Of a stretch of DNA of 64,000 bases, positions 8,907-17,401 are shown piece after piece (positions within the stretch are counted from its first letter, which is position 1; each line of letters begins with the position of its first letter). The stretch spans positions 3,668,001 through 3,732,000 of the forward strand of contig NZ_CP127294.1 in assembly GCF_030285625.1 (NCBI RefSeq), read 5' to 3'. The translations under genes were made by a program, and so were the position numbers. Origin of the DNA: Amycolatopsis sp. 2-15 (GTDB lineage: Bacteria > Actinomycetota > Actinomycetes > Mycobacteriales > Pseudonocardiaceae). Below the pieces are notes generated by a model that had not been told where the DNA came from, did not search any database, and worked only from the letters and a program-made list of their open reading frames with translations.

Positions 8907-8940
8907 AATTGACTAAATCACTTGCTCAATTTGAAGTCAA
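8907..8940 (-). promoter_or_regulatory. promoter and candidate GntR operator of the creatininase operon
   Basis: On the minus strand TTGACT (8935-8940), a 17-base spacer and TTTAGT (8912-8917) form a reasonable -35/-10 pair in otherwise G+C-rich DNA. An inverted repeat AATTGA-N13-TCAATT (8907-8931) spans the -10 and spacer, the usual place for autorepression by a FadR-like regulator. The binding assignment is inference. Confidence 0.55.
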
Positions 8941-9319
8941 GGATCTCGCGACGAACGTGCATCAGTGCAGCTCCGGAGGGTTTGGGTCGATCTTCGACGG
9001 TGCGGGCTACGCCGTGCCGACGGTGGCGAGGCGGCGCGCGGCGACGTCCTTCGCGATGCGCTCGACGGCCTTCAGGTCCGGCGTCGGGGTGCCCGCGGCG
9101 CGGCCCAGCCCTCAACGAGGTCCGTTGGCGGCCGGCGGAGGCGCGAGCTGCCGCGAGGGCACGAAGCGGGGTTTGCGGCCAGGCAAGGCGGGCGTGGAGC
9201 GGGGCTGCGCACGGGCGGGGGAACGAGGCAGAACCCGCTTCCTGAAGCGGTGATCGCTCAGTCGGGTTCGGTGGGGGCGTGGTTCACTCGGCGCCGGAAC
9301 TCAGGAAGCGAGTCGAACC
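8941..9319. other. 379 bp without an intact gene; short coding remnant
   Basis: No complete gene is supported here. On the minus strand, 9007-9115 reads as a plausible protein C-terminus (GTPTPDLKAVERIAKDV, then ARRLATVGTA and a stop), but the frame is closed by TGA just upstream. It may be the tail of a deleted gene. The rest shows nothing beyond leader sequence for the gene at 9320. Confidence 0.35.
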
Positions 9320-9721
9320 ATGGTGCGCATCACGGCGCCGGGCTGGAGTGTTGACGTCGGGGACGCCGAGGTGGTGTTCGGGCGGGCGCTGCGGGCCGGG
9401 GAGGGCGAGCCGGACCTGCCGCGGGTGTGGGCCGGGCGGGGGCTCGGGCTGCGTGACGAGGACGTGCCCGCGTTCGTGGGCGCGCTGGGTGACGTGATGG
9501 CGACGTCGCAGTTCTGGCACGCGCGGCGGGCCGGGGCGGGGCGCGGTAGCGAGCAGATCTGGTCGGTTCCCCTGATGCGTAACGGGTTCACGTACGTCAC
9601 CGGACCGTGTGGACGGTGGAACAACACCGCGGGGCACCGGCCGGCGGAGACGTTCTCGGTGGCGCCGGCCGACGTGCGCGGCTTGCGGATCCGGTTGGCG
9701 GCGCACCTGCACACGGGATGA
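9320..9721 (+). CDS. hypothetical protein, 133 aa
   Basis: I do not recognise a family. The protein is soluble, without signal or membrane segments. It has a mid-region with many aromatic residues (SQFWHARRAG, EQIWSVPLMRNGFTYVTGP) and ends IRLAAHLHTG. Codon use (third-position G/C) fits a real gene, and the ATG at 9320 is the first sensible start. It converges with the acetyltransferase gene, with the two stops directly adjacent. The function is unknown. Confidence 0.6.
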   Translation: MVRITAPGWSVDVGDAEVVFGRALRAGEGEPDLPRVWAGRGLGLRDEDVPAFVGALGDVMATSQFWHARRAGAGRGSEQIWSVPLMRNGFTYVTGPCGRWNNTAGHRPAETFSVAPADVRGLRIRLAAHLHTG

Positions 9722-10192
9722 TCACGCCCGGCGCTTGACCAGGAAGACAGCGTGCCGGATGTGGCCGTCGGCCGGGCCGGGCTGGTCGGTCAGCCGGTAT
9801 CCGGCGCGTTCGTACATCGCGATGTTGCGCTTGCTCGCGGCGCCCGTGAAGAGCGCGAAGCGGTCCGCGGACGCGGGCGCCTGGCTCTCCACGTGCTCCA
9901 GCAGTCGCCGGCCCAGGCCGCGCCCGGCGAGGTCGGGCGCGACCATCAGGCGGCCGACCTCCCAAGAGCCGTCCTCGAGTCGCCCACGCACGGCACCCAC
10001 CAGGCGCGGGCCCTGCCGCAGGACCCACACCCGCCACCTGCGGATCCCCTCGTGGACCTCGTCGAGGGTCTCGACCAGCGCCGGGATCTCCAGGGTGTTG
10101 TTGAGCAGGGCTTCCTGCACCCAGCAGCACCGCTGGAGCACAAGCAGTTCAGCGGCGTCGTCGGCAGTCGCTTCGAGGAGGCGGAGGTCCAC
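9722..10192 (-). CDS. GNAT-family N-acetyltransferase
   Basis: This 156-residue protein has the acetyl-CoA binding motif A (VGRLMVAPDLAGRGLGRRLLEH, with R-x-x-G-x-G pattern) near residues 78-100 and motif B (AMYERAGYRL) near 130. The N-terminal part RLLEATADDAAELLVLQR is typical of the fold. The acceptor is unknown. Start at 10192, divergent from the large hypothetical gene at 10307. Confidence 0.88.
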   Translation of the reverse strand: MDLRLLEATADDAAELLVLQRCCWVQEALLNNTLEIPALVETLDEVHEGIRRWRVWVLRQGPRLVGAVRGRLEDGSWEVGRLMVAPDLAGRGLGRRLLEHVESQAPASADRFALFTGAASKRNIAMYERAGYRLTDQPGPADGHIRHAVFLVKRRA

Positions 10193-10306
10193 GGTGCCTG
10201 TTTAGCGGTCGGGAGGGCGGCGGCGCAATCGAGTTCGAGCCGGACGCGCCGGCTCGCTCGGGCCGGGTTCGAGAAAGACCCCCTCGGCGTGTGGTGATCG
10301 GGCAGG

Positions 10307-12037
10307 ATGGGTGCCATGGGGCACAACGATTCCGACCGCACGGCCGTGGCAGCTCACGGGGACGAGATCACACCGGCTTTGGTCCAGGCCGTCGTCCGGT
10401 GGGCGCCGCAGGTGGCGGCCGCGGTTCCGGTGGCGGCGGCGGCCGCGCTCGGCCGGTGGCGCGGCGCGCAGGAACACCGCGCACGGCCCGGAACAGCGGA
10501 GGCCGACGCGATCCGGGCCTTGCGGGAGCTGCCGGGCTGGCTCGCCGAACGCGTGCACGGGGCGTTGGAGCTCACCGTGCGCGCGTTGCCGCCGGTGGCG
10601 GGGGCCGCGGCGGGGCTGGGCGACGGCGTTGCCGGGACGTTCGCCTTCGGGTCCTTGAACACCGAGGCCGAGGCGTTGCGCGAAGCCCGCTTCGTCGAGG
10701 TTTGCCGGCCGGGTTCGGCGGAGGTGATCGCCGGGCTGGTGTCGCGGCTGGTCGAGCACGAGGCCGTGGCCGGGTTGCTGGCTGGGGATGCCGTGGGCGA
10801 CGAAGAGGCGGTCGCCGCAGCGCACGGAGCGGCGTACCTCGCGGTAGCCGTGGTGACGGCGGCCGGCGTGCTGGGCGATGCCGGGTACGACAAGGTCGCC
10901 GCACAGGTCGGGCTCGGGCTGGGCGTGGCGTCGGCTCTTCTGCCGAGCCGGAGCATGCCCGTCGCGTACGAGGAAGCGGTGCTCGCCAAGAAGCGCGCCG
11001 AGTACCGGCTGCCGGCCTTTGGCTCCATGCAGGTGGCGGTGCGCGAACACGTGTTCGCGCTGGCCGAGGGGCCGGTCTCCGCGCCGGGCGGATTCGGGGA
11101 CAACGGTCTGGTCGAAGTCGTCGACGGTGGGGTGCTCGTGCGGACCGGGCGGGAAACCGGGGTGCTGGAAGTCCGGATGCGGGTGCTCGCCGAACCGCCG
11201 GCGAAGATCGACACGCAGGGCTGGCACGAGGTCGTCGAGGTCAGCTGGCCGGCCCGCCGCGGCGACGCGACCTTCGTGGGCCCGAAGCACTACAACCACC
11301 GCCGGATCGCGACGCCGCCGCGGCCGGGTGACCTGCGGGTGCGGGTGTACGCGTACGGCCGCGACGACGTCGAGACCGAGGCCTACGAGCTGGTCGTGTG
11401 GGAAGCGCCGTCGGCACCGGCCGTGGTCCACGCGCGAGCCGACCGGCTGGGCCACCGGCTCCGCGGCGAGCCGGAGCCCGCGGTGGCAGACCTGCCCGAG
11501 GCGGCGTACCGGTGGGTCAGCCAGAGTGCGCTGTCGGAGGCGGCCACCGTGACCGTGGTCGCCGGGTTGACGCTGCGGGAGGTGTTGCAGGCGTTCGGCG
11601 CGGATATCCGGGAGCCGGAACCGATCGAAGACCTGCTCGACTCGGACCTCGAGTTCGGCCCGTGGGTAACGGCGTCCGAAGTGGACGGAATCGTACTGGC
11701 CATCGAGGAGAACGGGTTTCGCGGTGCGCAGGACGACGTGCTGGCCGAACTGTCGCGAGGAGGGCGCGCCGCGAGCATGTTCTGGAACGTCAACGCCGTC
11801 ACGCGGCTCTCCTTCGCCCGCGACGGCGAACTCCTCGCTTCAGACGAACTCGGCCGGCCGCTCGGCGCCGATCCGGCAGTGGCCGCCGCGGTCGAGGGGC
11901 TGGACTTCGACGATTGGCGGGACCGGTATGCGAAGGGCCTGGTGGCCGTCGAACGGTTCACCGGACGAGGACTCACGGTCGAGGACTTCGACGAGATCTA
12001 TGACGCCGGCATGGGTTATCCCTTGGCGGACCGGTGA
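10307..12037 (+). CDS. large protein with C-terminal DUF6461-like domain
   Basis: This 576-residue protein has three visible parts. Residues 1-250 are Ala/Gly/Val rich with hydrophobic helices. The middle part, about 250-390, is predicted beta-rich (GVLVRTGRETGVLEVRMRVLAEPP, then VRVYAYGRDDVETEAYELVVWE), as in proteins that mirror DUF-type sensor or immunity domains. The C-terminal part, about 405-576, resembles DUF6461 (AAYRWVSQSAL, ENGFRGAQ, MFWNVNAVTRLSFARDGEL). No catalytic motif is seen. An alternative ATG lies 9 bases downstream. Role unknown; DUF6461 proteins are common as standalone cytoplasmic proteins in actinomycetes. Confidence 0.75.
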   Translation: MGAMGHNDSDRTAVAAHGDEITPALVQAVVRWAPQVAAAVPVAAAAALGRWRGAQEHRARPGTAEADAIRALRELPGWLAERVHGALELTVRALPPVAGAAAGLGDGVAGTFAFGSLNTEAEALREARFVEVCRPGSAEVIAGLVSRLVEHEAVAGLLAGDAVGDEEAVAAAHGAAYLAVAVVTAAGVLGDAGYDKVAAQVGLGLGVASALLPSRSMPVAYEEAVLAKKRAEYRLPAFGSMQVAVREHVFALAEGPVSAPGGFGDNGLVEVVDGGVLVRTGRETGVLEVRMRVLAEPPAKIDTQGWHEVVEVSWPARRGDATFVGPKHYNHRRIATPPRPGDLRVRVYAYGRDDVETEAYELVVWEAPSAPAVVHARADRLGHRLRGEPEPAVADLPEAAYRWVSQSALSEAATVTVVAGLTLREVLQAFGADIREPEPIEDLLDSDLEFGPWVTASEVDGIVLAIEENGFRGAQDDVLAELSRGGRAASMFWNVNAVTRLSFARDGELLASDELGRPLGADPAVAAAVEGLDFDDWRDRYAKGLVAVERFTGRGLTVEDFDEIYDAGMGYPLADR

Positions 12038-12082
12038 CGGCCGGGCGGGTCCCGCCGCCGGGGTGAGGCGACACTGGAGGGC

Positions 12083-13027
12083 ATGAACTTCGAAGCACTC
12101 CGTGCCTTCGTCGCGGTCGCGGAGGAGGGGCAGTTCCGGCTCGCGGCCGGGCGGCTGGGGATCAGCCAGCAGGCCGTGTCGAAGCGGGTGGCGGGGCTGG
12201 AGGGCGAGCTGGGTGTCGTGCTGTTCGAGCGGGTCGCGGCGGGCGCGTCGCTGACGGTGGACGGGCGGACGTTCCTGCCGCGCGCGAAGGCGGTGCTGAG
12301 CGCGGTGGCCGACGCGGTGGAGTCGGTCCAGCGGGAGACGCGGCCGCTGCGCGTGGACGTGCTCGGGCGGCGGCTGGCGGCGGCCGAGGTGTTCCGCGAG
12401 TTCCACCGCGAGCACCGCGAGGTGCCGATGGAGATGCTCACTTCCAGCGGCGCGGCCGAGACGTTGCGGGAGCTGCGCGCGGGCGCGGTCGACGCCGGGT
12501 TCACGTACCTGCGTGAGCCGCCGGAGGGGCTGAAGCACGTGTACGCGTACCTCGAGCCGTTGCAGATCGTGGTCGGGCCGGGGCATCCGCTGGCCGGGCG
12601 GCGGGAGGTGCGCCTGGCCGAGGTCGCCGAGCACCGCGCCTGGGTGCCGGGGATCCGGCGCGGCAGCGAGTGGGAGGGTTTTTACGCCGAGCTGTCGGCG
12701 GAGTTCGGCGTGGACGTCGACCCGGCCGGGCCGAACTTCGGGCTCGAAGCGCTGCTCGACACGCTGGCGGAGTCGCGCACGCTGTTCACGTTCGTCGGCG
12801 AGAAGATCCGCATCGCGTGGCCTGAGCGGCACGATCTGCAGCGCATCCCGGTGGTCGAGCCGGTGCCGTGTTACCCGTGGTCACTGGTGTGGCGTCCGGG
12901 GACCGGTCACCGCGGGCTGGCCGAGCTGGTCGCGTTCGTGCGGCGAGGGTGGGCGAGGCCGGCCGGCGCGAGCTGGGTGCCGGAGCACGTGCGCCGCGAC
13001 CTGGTCAGGGGCGCGCGATCATCGTGA
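12083..13027 (+). CDS. LysR-family transcriptional regulator
   Basis: The protein has 314 residues. Residues 2-60 form the LysR helix-turn-helix (FEALRAFVAVAEEGQFRLAA, then GISQQAVSKRVAGLEGELG). The rest is the periplasmic-binding-like effector domain (LRVDVLGRRLAA; EPLQIVVGPGHPLAGRREV). Its 3' end overlaps the convergent VOC gene by 23 bp, and it follows the DUF6461 gene by 45 bases. The target gene is not evident. Confidence 0.93.
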   Translation: MNFEALRAFVAVAEEGQFRLAAGRLGISQQAVSKRVAGLEGELGVVLFERVAAGASLTVDGRTFLPRAKAVLSAVADAVESVQRETRPLRVDVLGRRLAAAEVFREFHREHREVPMEMLTSSGAAETLRELRAGAVDAGFTYLREPPEGLKHVYAYLEPLQIVVGPGHPLAGRREVRLAEVAEHRAWVPGIRRGSEWEGFYAELSAEFGVDVDPAGPNFGLEALLDTLAESRTLFTFVGEKIRIAWPERHDLQRIPVVEPVPCYPWSLVWRPGTGHRGLAELVAFVRRGWARPAGASWVPEHVRRDLVRGARSS

Positions 13028-13733
13028 AGCCGGTGCCGAACGGGTCCGTCACGGTTGCCATCCGCCCGTACGGCGTCCCCTCCACTGAAGCGACTTCGCC
13101 GCCCGCAGCGCGGACCTTCGTGGCTGCTGCGTCGGCGTCGGCGACTTCGAAAGTGGTGGCCCAGGCCGAAGTGGTGGCCTCTCGGAGGTTGAAGATGCCG
13201 CCGACCTCGTGGCCGTCGGGGCGGCGCAGGAAGGTGAAGTCCGCCTCGGGCAGGTCGTCGTTGCCGTCGAGCAGGAAGCCGAAGACGGTGCAGTAGAACG
13301 TGCGCGCTTCGGCCGCGGCGGGGGTGACGAGGTCGTTGCGCACGAGGGTGTCGGGCTCGTTGACCAGGCGGGCGCCGGGGAACGCGTGGCCCTCCCACAG
13401 ACCGAAGCGCGCGCCGGATGGGTCCACGGCGAGGGCGGCGCGGCCGCGGTCCCCGACGTCGTGCGGTTCGCGCAGGAGGGTGCCGCCGGCCGCGGTGACG
13501 GCTTCGGCGGTGGCGGCGCAGTCGTCCGTCGCGAGGTGGACCTGCCAGCCGGGTGCGGGGTCGGCCGCGTGGTGCAGGCCGGCGACGGGGAGGCCGCGCA
13601 GGAGGCAGTCGCCGCCGTCGAAGTCCCAGCCGAAGACGGCGCCGTAGAAGGCCCGCGAGCGGTCGAGGTCGGGCACGGCCAGGTCGATCCAGGTCGGCGT
13701 GCCCAGCGGCTGGTTGGTCTCGACGGGGCTCAT
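13005..13733 (-). CDS. VOC-family protein with two glyoxalase domains
   Basis: The protein has 242 residues: two vicinal-oxygen-chelate modules in tandem (about 10-115, TPTWIDLAVPDLDRSRAFYG; about 125-240, AEARTFYCTVFGFLLDG to PFGTGFTMIARP). Such pairs resemble bleomycin-resistance or CFP32-like proteins that bind or rearrange small molecules. I place the start at 13733 (MSPVETNQPLG); the longer open frame upstream is a shadow of the gene on the other strand. Divergent from the SRPBCC gene at 13849. Confidence 0.88.
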   Translation of the reverse strand: MSPVETNQPLGTPTWIDLAVPDLDRSRAFYGAVFGWDFDGGDCLLRGLPVAGLHHAADPAPGWQVHLATDDCAATAEAVTAAGGTLLREPHDVGDRGRAALAVDPSGARFGLWEGHAFPGARLVNEPDTLVRNDLVTPAAAEARTFYCTVFGFLLDGNDDLPEADFTFLRRPDGHEVGGIFNLREATTSAWATTFEVADADAAATKVRAAGGEVASVEGTPYGRMATVTDPFGTGFTMIARP

Positions 13734-13848
13734 CGGAATCCTTTCGACGTCGTGGTTTCGAACGGTAGAACCCCATCCGGCCAGTTTCCGGCCTGATTTG
13801 CCCGGTTCGCGGCTACCCTGGCGTCCTCGACGCGGAAGGGGACCACTC

Positions 13849-14328
13849 ATGGCAGAGCTGGTACGCACCGACGACGGGATCGACCTCGTGCTGCGCCGCA
13901 CGTTCGCGACGACACCCGAAGACGTCTGGGCCGACGTGACGCAGCCGCACCGCACGGCGCTGTGGTTCGGACCGTGGGAAGGCGAGGGCGCGCCCGGGAA
14001 AACGGTCCGGGTGCAGCTGGTGTTCGAGGAGGGCAAGCCGTGGATCGCCATGCGCGTCGACGCGTGTGAGGCGCCGCGGCGGCTGGCCGTGCTGGGCATG
14101 GCGGACGCCGGCGGCTGGCCGATGGATCTGCTCGTGTCCGAAGTGGAGGATGGGACCGAGCTGCGCCTGGTGCACCACCTGACGAGCACCGACGGCATCG
14201 GCGAGATCGGGCCCGGGTGGGAGTACTACCTCGATCTGCTGGTCGCCGCGCGCGACGACACCGCTCGCCCGTCGTTCGACGACTACTACCCGGCGCTGAA
14301 GGAGTCGTTCGAGGCGCTGCGCGCGTAG
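13849..14328 (+). CDS. SRPBCC (AHSA1-like) domain protein
   Basis: This 159-residue protein has the START/AHSA1 fold: FATTPEDVWADVTQPHRTALWFGPWEG at the N-terminus and YYLDLLVAARDD with closing helix ALKESFEALR. It binds hydrophobic ligands or, as in Aha1, protein partners; which applies cannot be told. It forms a divergent pair with the VOC gene, a frequent neighbour in actinomycetes, and lies upstream of an acetyltransferase gene. Confidence 0.85.
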   Translation: MAELVRTDDGIDLVLRRTFATTPEDVWADVTQPHRTALWFGPWEGEGAPGKTVRVQLVFEEGKPWIAMRVDACEAPRRLAVLGMADAGGWPMDLLVSEVEDGTELRLVHHLTSTDGIGEIGPGWEYYLDLLVAARDDTARPSFDDYYPALKESFEALRA

Positions 14329-14425
14329 TTCGGGGCCGCGCACCCAGCATGTGGGATCGGGTGGCAGAACGCTTGGCCGCCGCCGCATTCTGGAGTGTCG
14401 CTCCCTCTACGAAATGGCAGGCAGG

Positions 14426-15118
14426 ATGAGCTCGTCGCCGCTCGACAACCCGGTGTGGGCAGCGCTGACCGGACCGCACGCGCACTTGGCCGAGCAGAAG
14501 GGCCAGGTCCTGCGCTACCCCGCGGACGTCGCGCCCTTCGTCGCCCTGCCGGATCAGCCGGACGAGCACGTCTGGCGTGACATCGCCGACCTCGCCGGGC
14601 CCGGCGGCACGGCCGTGATCGCCGGCGCGACGGGTCCCGCGCCCGCGGGCTGGACCGTGCTCGGGGAGACGCCGGGTGTGCAGCTCGAGGGCACGGGATT
14701 GACCGTGGCTCCCGATGCGGAAGCCGTCCGCCTGACCGAAGCCGACGTGCCCCAGATGCTCGACCTCGTCGCCCGCACGCAGCCCGGCCCGTTCCTGCCG
14801 CGCACCATCTCGCTGGGTACCTACCTGGGTATCCGCCGCGACGGCGCCCTCATCGCGATGGCCGGCGAACGCTTTCATCCGCCCGGCTGGACGGAGATCA
14901 GCGCGGTCTGCACCGATCCGGCCTTCCGCGGCCAGGGCTTGGCGGCGCGGCTGATCCGCGCGGTCGCGGCGGGCATTCGTGAGCGCGGTGAGCTGCCGTT
15001 CCTGCACGCCGCCGCGTCGAACGTCGGCGCGATCCGGCTGTACGAGCACCTGGGCTTCACACTGAACCGGACGTTGGTGTTCCTCGCGGTGCAGGTGCCC
15101 GAAGCGGACAAGCGCTAG
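14426..15118 (+). CDS. GNAT-family acetyltransferase (FR47-like)
   Basis: The protein has 230 residues. The acetyltransferase core is C-terminal: AVCTDPAFRGQGLAARLIRAVAAG (acetyl-CoA loop, R-x-x-G-x-G/A) and HAAASNVGAIRLYEHLGFTL. The N-terminal 100 residues are the extra half seen in FR47-type enzymes. Two starts 12 bases apart are possible (14414 and 14426). I chose the one opening MSSSPLDNPVW, which is preceded by a GGCAGG-type site, though its spacing is short. Confidence 0.85.
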   Translation: MSSSPLDNPVWAALTGPHAHLAEQKGQVLRYPADVAPFVALPDQPDEHVWRDIADLAGPGGTAVIAGATGPAPAGWTVLGETPGVQLEGTGLTVAPDAEAVRLTEADVPQMLDLVARTQPGPFLPRTISLGTYLGIRRDGALIAMAGERFHPPGWTEISAVCTDPAFRGQGLAARLIRAVAAGIRERGELPFLHAAASNVGAIRLYEHLGFTLNRTLVFLAVQVPEADKR

Positions 15119-15202
15119 TTTCCGGCGACTGGCGAGAATCCGGTGGAACACGGCGATCCAGCCGGTTCCGGGCGGTGAAACGCGAGGGCTAGCGTCAGGG
15201 CC

Positions 15203-15691
15203 GTGAGCAAAGTCTTCCTGTCGATCCACGTGCTGGCGGCGATCCTCGCCGTCGGGCCCGTGGCCGTGGCCGCCAGTATGTTCCCCGCCGCGCTGAAGCG
15301 GGGTGATCGCTCGACGTTGGCGTTGCTGCACCGCATTAGCCGCGTGTATGCGTGGGTGTCGATCGCCGTGCCGGTGTTCGGCTTCGCCGTCGCCGGGACG
15401 ATGAAGGTGACGGGCCAGACGTGGGTGCTCGTCTCGATCGCGCTGACGGCGGTGGCCGCGGTGGTGCTGCTGGTGTTCGTGCTGCCGGGCCAGCGGGCCG
15501 CGCTGGCTGGGCCCGCGGGCGACGGTGCGGTGCCGGCCGAGTCTTCCGTGTCGGCCGGGTCCTCTGTGGCGACCGCGCTGGACACCCGCGTCGCCGGCCG
15601 GCTGGGCATGACGACGGGGGTGTTCAACCTGCTGTGGGCCGTGGTCACGGTGCTGATGATCGTGCGCCCTGGTTCGTCTACCGGAGTGTGA
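15203..15691 (+). CDS. DUF2269-like integral membrane protein
   Basis: The protein has 162 residues and four hydrophobic segments (about 3-25, 45-65, 70-92, 135-155), starting with GTG. The first helix contains the SIHVLAAILAVGPVAVAASMF pattern with a His in the membrane, common in DUF2269 and related heme-binding-like membrane proteins. A Ser/Ala-rich loop (98-130) precedes the last helix. Function is unknown. Its end overlaps the convergent hydrolase gene by 14 bp. Confidence 0.75.
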   Translation: MSKVFLSIHVLAAILAVGPVAVAASMFPAALKRGDRSTLALLHRISRVYAWVSIAVPVFGFAVAGTMKVTGQTWVLVSIALTAVAAVVLLVFVLPGQRAALAGPAGDGAVPAESSVSAGSSVATALDTRVAGRLGMTTGVFNLLWAVVTVLMIVRPGSSTGV

Positions 15692-16514
15692 GGCTCGCCA
15701 GCAACGAGGCGAGCTCGGCGGAGTGAATGAGTGGCCCGACGTGGGACGCTTCGATCGAGTGGACGTCGAACGAGTTGTCGGGTGTGCGTGCGTCGGCCTC
15801 CTTGATGAAGGTGTCCTGCAGGGCCACCGGCATGCTTTCGTCGCGGGTGAAGCGCACGTAGGTGTGCGGCACCCGGCCCCAGGTGGCGGCGTCGATGACG
15901 TCGTCGCCGCCGTCCAGGCTCTCGTCCGGATCCATGCCGGCCAGGAACGACAGCAGCTCGGCGTCGGTGCCGTCTGCCAGAATCGCCCGCTTCAACGCGG
16001 CGAGCTGCGTCGGGTCGGCGGTGCGCCAGTTCATGCGCAGCACGCCGAGCTGCTCCGGATCACCGACCCTGACGGTGGCCGCTTCGAGGAGTGCCGTCGG
16101 CACGTGGGCCGGGTCTTGCAGGTAGTGGGCGGGGCCGCCGGTCACGCAGCACCACGCCGTCAGGTACACCGTGCGCGCCAGCAGGTCCGGCACGGCGTTC
16201 GCGACGCTCGTGACCGCCATCCCGCCTCGGCTGTGCCCCACGAGGACCACCGGTCCGTGCTCGCGCGCCCGCCGGACCACGTCTGTCAGCGCCGCCACCA
16301 CCTCGGCGTGGGTCACGCCCGCCAGCGGCGACGGTTCGGTGGCGAACGTCGCCAGGTCCTGCGCCTGGTACGCCGCCGAGAACCCCGCCGTGCCGTGGCC
16401 GGGCAGGTCGACCGCGAGCGAGCGGTGGCCGAGCAACGCGAGCTCGCGCTGTAGTGAGGTGAAGCAGCGACCGGGGGCGTTCGAACCGTGGACGAGGACG
16501 AAGGTGGGTGCCAT
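15678..16514 (-). CDS. alpha/beta-fold hydrolase
   Basis: This 278-residue single-domain hydrolase has HGSNAPG (oxyanion strand, residues 9-15), AVDLPGHGTAG, nucleophile elbow VGHSRGGMA with Ser95, and a histidine in IEASHVGPLIHS at the C-terminus. It resembles salicylate-esterase-like/hydroxynitrile-lyase-like enzymes of actinomycetes. It has no signal peptide, so it acts in the cytoplasm. It follows the SDR gene by 63 bases and may be co-transcribed with it. Confidence 0.88.
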   Translation of the reverse strand: MAPTFVLVHGSNAPGRCFTSLQRELALLGHRSLAVDLPGHGTAGFSAAYQAQDLATFATEPSPLAGVTHAEVVAALTDVVRRAREHGPVVLVGHSRGGMAVTSVANAVPDLLARTVYLTAWCCVTGGPAHYLQDPAHVPTALLEAATVRVGDPEQLGVLRMNWRTADPTQLAALKRAILADGTDAELLSFLAGMDPDESLDGGDDVIDAATWGRVPHTYVRFTRDESMPVALQDTFIKEADARTPDNSFDVHSIEASHVGPLIHSAELASLLASLTLR

Positions 16515-16577
16515 ACCGGCGATCCTGCCCGAATCGGTCAGCCGGCCGCCGTGCTTTTTGTGCTGTCCGCGGCGGCC

Positions 16578-17282
16578 TCAGGCTGTGGCGATGCTCCCTC
16601 CACCGTCGACGCGCAAGATCTGGCCGGTGACGAACCCCGCGTCCTCGGAAAGCAGGAAACAGATGGCGTGGGCGATCTCCGCCGGACGCCCGAGCCGGCC
16701 GACCGGCAGCTTCTCCAGGAACCGGGCTTCGGCTTCGGACCCGGCGGGGGTGCCGCGGCGGAACAGCTCGGTCTCCGTCGGCCCGGGCGCGACGGCGTTC
16801 ACGGTGATGCCGCTGGCCCCGAGCTCCCCGGCCCAGATGGCGGTGGCGGTCTCGAGCGCCGCTTTCGAACCCGCGTAGGTGGTGCGGTTCGCGGTGCCCA
16901 GCGTGACCATGCTGGTGACGTTGACGATCCGGCCCCGCCCGGCGGCCAGCATCCCGGGCAGCACGGCCTGGGTCACCTGCACCGCGGTGCGGAAGTTCAG
17001 GTCGTAGGCGTGGGCGATGTCGTCGAGGTCGATCGACCCGAGCGGCGCCAGCTTGGCGAAGCCGACGTTGTTCACCACCGCGTCGACGGGACCTTCCGCG
17101 AGGACCTTCTCGAGCGTCGCCGCGGTGGCGTCGCGGTCGCCGAGGTCGACGGCGTGGAAGCTGCCGGGGAACTCGGCCGGCGCGGTGCGCGCCAGGCCGA
17201 TCGGGTGGTGGCCCTCGGCGGCCAGCCGGTCGACGACCGTCCGGCCGATGCCCTTCGACGCCCCGGTGATCAGCACTCGCAT
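16578..17282 (-). CDS. SDR-family oxidoreductase
   Basis: This 234-residue classical short-chain dehydrogenase has cofactor motif TGASKGIG (residues 6-13), NNVGF at 71-75, and catalytic Ser124, Tyr136 and Lys140 in the Y-x-x-x-K arrangement. The C-terminal segment FVTGQILRVDGGGSIA is typical. ARTAP after strand 2 suggests NADPH preference. Start MRVLITGASKG at 17282. It is divergent from the LysR gene at 17402, the classical arrangement for a LysR target. Confidence 0.92.
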   Translation of the reverse strand: MRVLITGASKGIGRTVVDRLAAEGHHPIGLARTAPAEFPGSFHAVDLGDRDATAATLEKVLAEGPVDAVVNNVGFAKLAPLGSIDLDDIAHAYDLNFRTAVQVTQAVLPGMLAAGRGRIVNVTSMVTLGTANRTTYAGSKAALETATAIWAGELGASGITVNAVAPGPTETELFRRGTPAGSEAEARFLEKLPVGRLGRPAEIAHAICFLLSEDAGFVTGQILRVDGGGSIATA

Positions 17283-17401
17283 GACTGGTGACTCCTCTTG
17301 TTTTGCTCGGTAACACCATGACGGTAATGTTCTGGATGAGCCGTGGGAAATGTCCTTCGCGTTATGGCAGCATGCCGCGGCGATCATGGCGGGAGGTCCT
17401 C

